Shown in pieces: positions 57,476 to 64,000 of a DNA stretch of 64,000 bases. This DNA comes from Candidatus Peribacteria bacterium (lineage in GTDB: Bacteria > Patescibacteriota > Gracilibacteria > UBA1369 > LOWO2-01-FULL-3). The notes beneath the pieces were generated by a model, which did not search any database, was not told the origin of the DNA, and worked only from the letters and a program-made list of their open reading frames with translations. The translations under genes were made by a program, and so were the position numbers. Within the stretch, counting starts at the first letter, position 1. Every line of letters begins with the position of its first letter. Location: positions 17,730 through 81,729 of the forward strand of contig CALREX010000002.1 of the NCBI GenBank assembly GCA_943356465.1. The letters run 5' to 3'.

Positions 57476-57513
57476 ACTGCTACGTTTATTTTATTTCAAG
57501 TCTGTTTTTTAAC

Positions 57514-57554
57514 TCGTGAAATCCTGTTCGATGCAAGATCGGACCATGACACGA
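57514..57554 (+). promoter_or_regulatory. candidate structured leader of rpsB
   Basis: A 5-bp outer helix (TCGTG at 57514-57518 with CACGA at 57550-57554) encloses a 7-bp inner helix (GTTCGAT at 57526-57532 with ATCGGAC at 57538-57544, one G-U pair) over a 5-nt loop. It may bind S2 for autogenous control. Confidence 0.35.
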
Positions 57555-57587
57555 ACTAATATAAAGCAGGCGTAAACCACAAGGATT

Positions 57588-58274
57588 ATGGATAAAAAGC
57601 TTGCACAGGAAATGTTCGAGAACGCAGTTCACGTCGGACATCGCACACAAAAATGGAACCCACGTATGAAAAAATACCTGTATGGGGAAAAGGATGGTGT
57701 TCATATTATTAATTTGGAAAAAACGGCTGAAGGGCTTGAGAAAGCCCTTGCTTTCTTGGAAAAACTTGCTTCTGAAGGTAAGAATGTACTTTTTGTTAGT
57801 ACAAAGCCTCAGTCTCTAAAACTTATTGAAGAATCTGCTAGGGCATGTGGAATGCCGTATGTAGTTTCAAGATGGATTCCTGGACTTCTTACTAATTTCT
57901 CGACACTTAAGAATAGAATTAAATATTTTGTGAATCTAAAAGCTGAAATGGCTTCAGGGGAATTTGAAAAATACACAAAGAAAGAAGCTGCAAAGCTAAA
58001 GAAAATTATAGATACTCTTGAGCTGTCTTTAGGTGGTGTGCAGAATCTAAGGGGTATTCCAGATGCTGTTTTTGTTATAGATACGGTTCGTGATCAAATT
58101 GCTGTAAAAGAAGCTAAGGTTGTAGGAATTCCTATTGTTGCTATTACCGATTCGAATTCAGATCCTTCTGTCATCAGTTATCCAATTCCTGGAAATGATG
58201 ATGCTTTGAAGTCTTTGACTTATCTTGTTTCAAGGGTTGTTTCTTCTTTGAATAAAGCAAGAAAAGTTAAATAA
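57588..58274 (+). CDS. rpsB: 30S ribosomal protein S2
   Basis: A 228-residue S2: ENAVHVGHRTQKWNPRMKKYLYGEKDGVHIINLEKT, RWIPGLLTNFSTLKNRI, LRGIPDAVFVIDTVRDQIAVKEAKVVGIPIVAITDSNSDPSVISYPIPGNDDA. Followed by tsf 26 bp later, the usual order. AAGGA lies only 2 nt from the ATG, too close to act as a normal Shine-Dalgarno. Confidence 0.97.
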   Translation: MDKKLAQEMFENAVHVGHRTQKWNPRMKKYLYGEKDGVHIINLEKTAEGLEKALAFLEKLASEGKNVLFVSTKPQSLKLIEESARACGMPYVVSRWIPGLLTNFSTLKNRIKYFVNLKAEMASGEFEKYTKKEAAKLKKIIDTLELSLGGVQNLRGIPDAVFVIDTVRDQIAVKEAKVVGIPIVAITDSNSDPSVISYPIPGNDDALKSLTYLVSRVVSSLNKARKVK

Positions 58275-58300
58275 ATTTTAGTAAATAATCTAATTTTAAA

Positions 58301-59074
58301 ATGGCTATTTCAATTGACCAGGTAAAAGAATTGCGTGAAAGAACAGGTGTTTCCATGATGGCTTGTAAAAAAGCTTTGGAAGAAGCAAATGGAGATGAGA
58401 ATATGGCTGTAGATATTTTGAGAAAAAAAGGTGAGGCAAAGGCTGCCGATAGAGCTGATAGAGTTACTGGACAGGGGGTCGTTGCTGTTAGATCTGAAAA
58501 TGGTAAAACTGCTATGGTTAGTCTTCTTTGTGAAACTGATTTTGTTGCTCGTGGAGATGATTTTGTTGCACTTGCAGATAGTATTGCGGAAAAACTTTTG
58601 AAAGGTCAGATTTCTATCAACGATAAAGATCTTTCTGAAGTTAAAGATTTTGGACTTAAGGCTGGAGAAAAAATTGAAATTGGTTCAATGGAACTTATGG
58701 AAGGCAATAATATTGGTTCATATGTTCATAGTAATAGAAAAATAGGAGTTATCGTTTCTCTTGATGGTGGAAGTCCTGAACTTGCAAAAGATATTGCTAT
58801 GCAAGTCGCTGCTACTAATCCACAATTTGTTTCTCCTGAAGAAGTTTTGCCTGAATTGGTTGCCAAAGAAAAAGAGATTTGGGCTGAACAGTTAAAAAAT
58901 GAAGGAAAGCCTGCTGAAATTGTTGAAAAAATCATGACCGGAAAAGAAAAAAAGTTCAGAGAAGAAAATGCTTTACTTAAACAGGCGTTTGTTAAAGATC
59001 CGGAAAAAATTGTTGAACAATTATTACAAGCTGACAAGGCTGTATTTAAGGCTTTCAAGAGGTTTGCAATATAA
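58301..59074 (+). CDS. tsf: elongation factor Ts
   Basis: A 257-residue EF-Ts: IDQVKELRERTGVSMMACKKALEEANGDENMAVDILRKKG, then LLCETDFVARGDDF (the TDFV motif that contacts EF-Tu), and QLLQADKAVFKAFKRF at the end. It recycles EF-Tu. The middle core domain is complete. Confidence 0.97.
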   Translation: MAISIDQVKELRERTGVSMMACKKALEEANGDENMAVDILRKKGEAKAADRADRVTGQGVVAVRSENGKTAMVSLLCETDFVARGDDFVALADSIAEKLLKGQISINDKDLSEVKDFGLKAGEKIEIGSMELMEGNNIGSYVHSNRKIGVIVSLDGGSPELAKDIAMQVAATNPQFVSPEEVLPELVAKEKEIWAEQLKNEGKPAEIVEKIMTGKEKKFREENALLKQAFVKDPEKIVEQLLQADKAVFKAFKRFAI

Positions 59075-59086
59075 AAGGACACCACA

Positions 59087-60286
59087 ATGTTCAATAAAAT
59101 AGAAGATGCAATAAAGGCTATCGGTAGCGGCGGTTTTGTTGTCGTTCTTGATGATGAAGATAGAGAAAATGAAGGAGATCTTGTTATTGCTGCTGAAAAA
59201 GTTACACCGGAAGCTGTAAATTTTATGATGAAGGAAGGACGTGGTCTTATTTGTGTACCTGTTTCTTCTGAGATTGCAGACAGATTAAATTTCTATCCTA
59301 TGGTAGAAGAAAATAAAGAAGTTCACAGGTGTGATTTTACTGTTTCTGTCGATTATAGGCATGAAACTACAACCGGAATATCTGCTTCAGATAGAGCAAA
59401 AACTATTTTTGCAATTTCCGGTGTTGATTCTTTGGCTAAAGATTTTGTGAGACCCGGGCATATATTTCCTTTAAGAGCCAAGGATGGTGGTGTGCTTGTT
59501 CGTGCAGGGCATACAGAGGCCTCTGTTGATTTGGCAAAACTTGCAGGACTGTCGCCGGCCGCCTCTATTTGTGAAATTACGCGTGATGATGGCGAGATGA
59601 TGAGAAGAGATGAGCTTATTGAATTTGCAAAAAAACATAAATTTCCAATTATTACAATCAAAGATCTTATCTTTTATAGACGCAAAAAAGAAAAACTTGT
59701 GGAATTTGTTGCAGAGGCAAATTTGCCTACTGAATTTGGTGATTTTTTGATGAAGGTTTATGTGGATAATCTTCATGGCAAGGAGCATATTGCCCTTATA
59801 AAAGGTAAGATTGATAATGAAAAAGGTGTGTTACTGAGAGTTCAAAGTGAATGTGTAACCGGTGAAGTTTTTAAATCTTTGAAATGTGATTGTGGAAATC
59901 AACTTGAGTATGCTTTGAAGAAGATATCTACAGAAGGTGATGGTGTTGTTTTGTATGTAAGGCAGGAAGGTCGCGGAATTGGTCTTGCAAATAAAATTAA
60001 GGCTTATGCATTGCAAGAACAAGGCTTTGATACTGTTGAAGCAAATGAAAAACTTGGACTTCCTTCTGATTTGCGTGATTATGGAATCGGGGCTCAAATA
60101 CTTGCTGATCTTGGAATTAAAAATATCAGACTTATGACCAATAATCCTACAAAAGTTGTTGGACTTGAGGCTTATGGAATTAAAATTTTGGAAAGACTTC
60201 CTATTGAGGTTCCTTTTAATGATAAAAGTGTTTCTTATATGAAAACCAAAAAATATAAAATGGGGCATATATTAAAACATGTCTAA
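59087..60286 (+). CDS. ribBA: bifunctional 3,4-dihydroxy-2-butanone-4-phosphate synthase / GTP cyclohydrolase II
   Basis: Residues 1-200 are RibB (VVLDDEDRENEGDLVIAAEKVTPEAVNFM; AGHTEASVDLAKLAGL). Residues 205-399 are RibA with the zinc set SECVTGEVFKSLKCDCGNQLE and YVRQEGRGIGLANKIKAYALQE. AAAGGA at 59074-59079 with a 7-nt spacer is the clearest Shine-Dalgarno I found in the window. It overlaps ribD by 8 bp. Confidence 0.97.
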   Translation: MFNKIEDAIKAIGSGGFVVVLDDEDRENEGDLVIAAEKVTPEAVNFMMKEGRGLICVPVSSEIADRLNFYPMVEENKEVHRCDFTVSVDYRHETTTGISASDRAKTIFAISGVDSLAKDFVRPGHIFPLRAKDGGVLVRAGHTEASVDLAKLAGLSPAASICEITRDDGEMMRRDELIEFAKKHKFPIITIKDLIFYRRKKEKLVEFVAEANLPTEFGDFLMKVYVDNLHGKEHIALIKGKIDNEKGVLLRVQSECVTGEVFKSLKCDCGNQLEYALKKISTEGDGVVLYVRQEGRGIGLANKIKAYALQEQGFDTVEANEKLGLPSDLRDYGIGAQILADLGIKNIRLMTNNPTKVVGLEAYGIKILERLPIEVPFNDKSVSYMKTKKYKMGHILKHV

Positions 60287-61427
60287 TATGGATTTAAGTT
60301 TAATGCAAAGAGCGTATGAACTTGCAAGAAATGGTGTTGGATTTACCTCACCTAATCCTTGCGTCGGAGCGCTTATTGAAAAAGGTGGAATAATTGTGGC
60401 TGAAGGATGGCATAAAGTTTTTGGAGGTCATCATGCTGAGGTAAATGCAATTAACGATTTGATGAAAAAGTCTTTTGTGAGAACTATGGAAATAGATAAA
60501 ACACTTTTTCAAAATGCAACTTTATACGTTACTCTTGAGCCATGTTGTTTTCATGGAAAAACATCTGCGTGTACTGATCTTTTGATTAAAGCCGGATTTA
60601 AAAAAGTTTGCGTTGGAATGAAAGATCCTAATAAAAAAGTTAACGGAAAAGGAATAAAAATCTTACAAAAACATGGTATTGAGGTTGAACTTTTAGAGGA
60701 TAAGGTTTTGATTGAAAAATTAAGAAAATTAAATCAGCCTTTTTTAAAACTGATGAAGTTTGGCATGCCTTATGTGACGCTGAAAGCTGGGATGAGTTTA
60801 GACGGGAAAATTGCTACAGCAAAAGGAGAATCTAAATGGATCACTTCTGAGATTTCGAGAAAAGATGCAAAAAACATAAGAAGTCAGTGTGATGCTGTCG
60901 TTGTTGGAGGAGGAACTGTCAAAAAAGATAATCCGGAACTTGGGACAACTCTAAAATATAAAAATAAAAATTTATTACGTATTGTCCTTGATCGTGATTT
61001 ATCCGTACCGTTAGATTGTAAGATTTTTCGAGATAAAAATGTTTTTGTGGCATGTACCGATTTGGCCTCAAAAAAACGCAAAGATGGATTTAGAAAAAGT
61101 GAAATTAAATTTAAATCTTTTGGAAAAAAAGAAGTTTCTATAAAAAAACTTTTGTCTTATCTCGGATCGATTGGGATTATGAGTGTTTTTGTTGAAGGCG
61201 GATCTATAACTTTTAGTAAATTTTACGATGAAAGTTTGAAAGAAAAAAATATTTTGGATAAAATTGTGTTTTATATAGCTCCAAAAATAATTGGCGGAAC
61301 AAATGCATTACCTGTAATTGCTGGTAATGGCATAGATAACCTAAAAAATACTGTTCGATTAAGGAATTTTATTTCAGAAAAAAGTGGAAATGATATAAAA
61401 GTTTCCGGTGTCTTGAATTTTTATTAG
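60279..61427 (+). CDS. ribD: bifunctional riboflavin deaminase/reductase
   Basis: The 382-residue protein has the deaminase zinc motif HHAEVNAINDL and TLEPCCFHGKTSACTDLLI with two Cys, then a reductase domain (PYVTLKAGMSLDGKIATAKGESKWITS; VFVEGGSITFSKF). It covers steps two and three of the pyrimidine branch. Ends antisense to murJ by 4 bp. Confidence 0.96.
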   Translation: MSNMDLSLMQRAYELARNGVGFTSPNPCVGALIEKGGIIVAEGWHKVFGGHHAEVNAINDLMKKSFVRTMEIDKTLFQNATLYVTLEPCCFHGKTSACTDLLIKAGFKKVCVGMKDPNKKVNGKGIKILQKHGIEVELLEDKVLIEKLRKLNQPFLKLMKFGMPYVTLKAGMSLDGKIATAKGESKWITSEISRKDAKNIRSQCDAVVVGGGTVKKDNPELGTTLKYKNKNLLRIVLDRDLSVPLDCKIFRDKNVFVACTDLASKKRKDGFRKSEIKFKSFGKKEVSIKKLLSYLGSIGIMSVFVEGGSITFSKFYDESLKEKNILDKIVFYIAPKIIGGTNALPVIAGNGIDNLKNTVRLRNFISEKSGNDIKVSGVLNFY

Positions 61428-62974
61428 ATATTTTTTCTTGTGAACTTTTGAGTGATGAGTTTTAGCCCCGAAAGTTCTTTTGATTTTACAATGACTGCTG
61501 TTAAGAAAAATATGAAAATCGCCAGCAATATTCTTAGTAATGTTGAAACATTTGTGCTGAAAAAGTTTTCGAATTGTTGACTGTAGATTATTGCTATCGC
61601 CATTGTTGTATTGGCAAAAATTATCTTTAAAATACTCTTTGAGAACTCTTTTAAGTCAAACCCTTTCATATATTTTATAAGGAAGATTGATTGTAAAATT
61701 ACCAATAAAATAAATCCGACGCTATAACTTATTGAAAGCCACTTAATCCCTTTAGATGGAGCTATAAGTATAGTCATTATTGCTATTGTCGCGAATGATA
61801 TAATAGTTGTTACCATTGGAGTTTTCCAGTTTTTGAATGCGTAAAATCCTCTGGCAAGAATTTGTGTCAAACTTTCGAATGGAATAGATATGGCTATAGC
61901 AAACAGTAAAAGTGATGTTAATTTTGTGGAATTTTCGTCGAACGCTCCTCCGCTCAAAATAAATTTAACTATTTCTTCTGACATTAACAGTGTGCCTAAT
62001 GCTGCAGGAATTGTGTAAAATAAAATATTTTGTATTGTTTTTTGCATTCCTTCTGTGAATGATTTTTGATCGTTATTGCTTGCTGATGTTGTTAAATACG
62101 GGAATACAGCTGTTGCAAAAGATACGCCTATCAGTGCAGTCGTAAAACTTTGAATATTTCTTGCAAAATTAAACGCTGCAAGTCCTCCTGTTAGCATCCT
62201 CATCCCAACTAATGCAAAAATATATAGATTTATCTGCCACATTATAAGGCTTAATGCTCTTGGAATCATTAATTTTATTATTTTTTTGAATCCTTCTTGT
62301 TTTATATCAAGTAAAAATGAATATCTGTATTTTGTTTTTCTTGAATCAATTATCCTTACTGAGCAATGAAGAATCGCTCCGACCAGTACTCCAATAGCTG
62401 CTGAGTATATTCCAAATTTTTCATTAAAAATAAGGACTCCGGATATAATTCCTATGTTGTATAAAATCGGTGAAATTGAATATGATAGAAAGTGTTTATA
62501 GCTCATTAAAATATTTCCGAGAATATTGCTTACTGCAAAAATCATGGCTGAAGGAAGCATTAGTTTTGTCATTTGTGCTACTTCAAGCTGAATTTCAGAC
62601 GACAGATTTGGGAATAAAAAACCTATCAATGGATTTATAAAAATAAATGCGATGAGTGCGAGTATGAAAATTACCCCTGTAATTGCGTTCATCATTGTAT
62701 TGGCAAGTCTCATGGACTCCTCTTCATTTTTGCCTAAATAGTCTGAAAAAACCGGCATAAATGCTGCGGTTAAAGCTCCTGCTACGAACAAGTTAAATAT
62801 CATGTCTGGTATCAAGAATGATGCATTGTATATGTCTGTAGATACTGATGTCCCAAAATGCATGGCTATTATTTTATCTCTTGCAAGTCCTATGAAGTTG
62901 CTTAAAAGTGTAGTTATCGTGACTATTGCTGTTGCTGCCCCCATTTTTACCGGCCTGAAGATATTTTTTCCCAT
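61424..62974 (-). CDS. murJ: lipid II flippase MurJ
   Basis: A 516-residue MATE-like MVIN protein of about fourteen helices. It has GLARDKIIAMHFGTSVSTDIYNASFLIPDMIFNLFVAGALTAAFMPVFSDY near 29-80, matching MurJ's opening, with its conserved Arg and Asp residues. It moves peptidoglycan precursor lipid II outward, so the cell makes a wall. Confidence 0.93.
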   Translation of the reverse strand: MGKNIFRPVKMGAATAIVTITTLLSNFIGLARDKIIAMHFGTSVSTDIYNASFLIPDMIFNLFVAGALTAAFMPVFSDYLGKNEEESMRLANTMMNAITGVIFILALIAFIFINPLIGFLFPNLSSEIQLEVAQMTKLMLPSAMIFAVSNILGNILMSYKHFLSYSISPILYNIGIISGVLIFNEKFGIYSAAIGVLVGAILHCSVRIIDSRKTKYRYSFLLDIKQEGFKKIIKLMIPRALSLIMWQINLYIFALVGMRMLTGGLAAFNFARNIQSFTTALIGVSFATAVFPYLTTSASNNDQKSFTEGMQKTIQNILFYTIPAALGTLLMSEEIVKFILSGGAFDENSTKLTSLLLFAIAISIPFESLTQILARGFYAFKNWKTPMVTTIISFATIAIMTILIAPSKGIKWLSISYSVGFILLVILQSIFLIKYMKGFDLKEFSKSILKIIFANTTMAIAIIYSQQFENFFSTNVSTLLRILLAIFIFFLTAVIVKSKELSGLKLITQKFTRKNI

Positions 62975-62980
62975 GTTGGT

Positions 62981-62989
62981 ATCTTACCA
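62981..62989 (-). promoter_or_regulatory. extended -10 box of murJ
   Basis: On the minus strand TGGTAAGAT lies 6 bp before the murJ ATG, a leaderless position. Confidence 0.45.
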
Positions 62990-63018
62990 TTTTTACTGTT
63001 TTTCATACTCTTAAATGG

Positions 63019-63047
63019 TTGATATCTAGCCTGAAATATGGTATTAT
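63019..63047 (+). promoter_or_regulatory. promoter of the last gene
   Basis: TTGATA at 63019-63024 and TATTAT at 63042-63047, spacer 17 bp. The leader is about 17 nt before the ATG at 63071. Confidence 0.6.
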
Positions 63048-63070
63048 GTAATATAAAATAAAAACAAAAA

Positions 63071-64000
63071 ATGTTTAGAGATTTAGGGCAAATATCTGTT
63101 GTCAATAAAGTTTTAAATATAAACGAGAGGCAAGGCGTAAAGATTTTTCTATTTTGGCTTCTTAAATCAATTTATAGAGTTGGCTTTGTTGTAGGATGGA
63201 CGGCCACTATGGCTATGTTTGTGGCCAGATATGGGATAAAATCACTCCCCTATCTTTTCATATTAAATGGAATTTTTACGATTATAGGTAGTGTTTTATA
63301 CTCAGCTGTTATACATAGGATCAAAAAAAATTTGTGTCTTGTATTGACTGTATTTGCTTCAATGGGAACGTTGTTTTTAGCCTACTGGTTCAGATCTAGC
63401 CAGTTTATGTTTTTTGCCTTTTTGATAACAGCTATATCTGTTTTCTTGAGTCAATTCAGGATTGTGCTTAATTCTCTTATTGAAGATTATTTCAATCCTT
63501 TGGAAAGTGAAAAAGTTTTTCCAATTCTGGAGTCTTCCGAAACTGTAGGCGGAGTAATAGCAGGTGTTACTATCACTTTTTTTGCTTCATTTATTAAAAC
63601 TTCTACTGCTTTTATATATTTCTGGGCGGGACTTCTTGTTGTTATTGTGCCGATAATCATGATTGCTTCTGTAATTTTAGGTGATAATGAAGATCACTCA
63701 TCTCGCGGCAAAAAAAAAGAAAATCCGGATATTATTTCAAAATTCAAAACTATTTTTAAAGATAGTAAATATTTTTCTTTTATCAAAGGACTTTCTATCA
63801 TTGTGTTTTTGCAATGGGTTCTTTTCAATCTTGTTGAATTTCAATATACAAAAGCCGTTTATCAAACGACTTCGCATGTTATTCTTGAGGCAGGTAGTGG
63901 GTTTGAGCATGCTTTTTTTCATGACTTGGGAATATTGTTTATGATTTTTAGCGCCACTGCCCTATTGATTCAGTTAATTATAGGAAGTAGACTTGTTTAT
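63071..64000 (+). CDS. multi-spanning membrane transporter-like protein, cut by window end
   Basis: I translated 310 codons from the ATG at 63071 and it stays open to the right edge. It has at least seven helices: near 22-45, 52-75, 82-100, 107-125, 160-180, 185-205 and 240-260, with a charged cytoplasmic loop near 210-230 (rich in K, S and D). The pattern, with RQGVKIFLFWLLKSIYRVGF at the start and LESSETVGGVIAGV near 153-166, resembles MFS or nucleotide-carrier (NTT/Npt) proteins. I cannot name the substrate; an NTT assignment is only a suggestion. Confidence 0.6.
   Translation, partial: MFRDLGQISVVNKVLNINERQGVKIFLFWLLKSIYRVGFVVGWTATMAMFVARYGIKSLPYLFILNGIFTIIGSVLYSAVIHRIKKNLCLVLTVFASMGTLFLAYWFRSSQFMFFAFLITAISVFLSQFRIVLNSLIEDYFNPLESEKVFPILESSETVGGVIAGVTITFFASFIKTSTAFIYFWAGLLVVIVPIIMIASVILGDNEDHSSRGKKKENPDIISKFKTIFKDSKYFSFIKGLSIIVFLQWVLFNLVEFQYTKAVYQTTSHVILEAGSGFEHAFFHDLGILFMIFSATALLIQLIIGSRLVY

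Noticed and set aside
1-64000. UGA read as glycine, as in Gracilibacteria
   Set aside because: TGA ends gatB, ruvX, the Wzy-like gene and others at the expected family ends, and no conserved gene has an in-frame TGA.

Overview
The window is AT-rich bacterial DNA packed with short intergenic gaps, many 1-4 bp start/stop overlaps and several antisense 3' overlaps. TAA, TGA and TAG all end genes and no conserved gene carries an in-frame TGA, so translation table 11 applies. Features that recur in Candidate Phyla Radiation (Patescibacteria) genomes are present: an isolated VirD4-like ATPase, a VirB2-like pilin protein, a TrmB-type regulator, an SLH-domain protease and a bacterial Elp3. Folate and riboflavin genes are unusually complete for that group, so a Peregrinibacteria-like lineage is my best guess. 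This is inference; no 16S gene is in the window.

Region 1 (1-6900) is accessory. It holds a RelA/SpoT-type alarmone synthetase cut by the left edge, a small lipoprotein, an SRA-HNH endonuclease, a short Bro-N protein, a MazG-like pyrophosphohydrolase coupled to a nuclease-helicase (DUF2075), a RecB-like nuclease preceded by a nine-C tract, an array of four unlike palindromes, and a full-length Bro-N/DinD-like protein. It reads like a defence or stress island.

Region 2 (6900-19400, plus strand) is core: purC-purE(class II)-purB, ileS, a holin-like membrane protein, secG, a solute-binding protein, rplI, ruvX, a VirD4-like ATPase and a PAP2-family membrane protein.

Region 3 (19400-34250) mixes strands: pgk-ribH-ribE, an O-antigen-ligase-like protein, fmt, a DHH phosphoesterase, type-4 uracil-DNA glycosylase, signal peptidase I, a PH/HEPN-like/coaE/gatB operon, a WecG-type glycosyltransferase, and a Trm9-like methyltransferase divergent from elp3.

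Region 4 (34250-50450, mostly minus) carries recG-tyrS, TrmB-rluA, obgE-pth-rplU, tRNA-Leu(CAA), a DedA protein, and a long minus-strand run uvrC - SLH protease - folP - PTPS - folK - folE - pabA - pabB - pabC. This supplies p-aminobenzoate and dihydropteroate, with a 6-pyruvoyltetrahydropterin-synthase homologue where folB is expected.

Region 5 (50450-64000) has a nucleotidyltransferase, der, a VirB2-like protein, a glycosyltransferase, a PrsW-STAS-HATPase signalling cluster, chorismate mutase, rpsB-tsf, ribBA-ribD (which complete riboflavin synthesis with ribH-ribE), murJ and a membrane transporter cut by the right edge.

The strongest oddities are a UvrC with an internal acetyltransferase-like domain and no helix-hairpin-helix tail; the Elp3/Trm9-like pair sharing a symmetric -10 element; the MazG-helicase-nuclease cassette; a Cys/Gly tail on PurB; and a general lack of Shine-Dalgarno sequences, with -10 boxes placed so close to start codons that leaderless mRNAs are likely.
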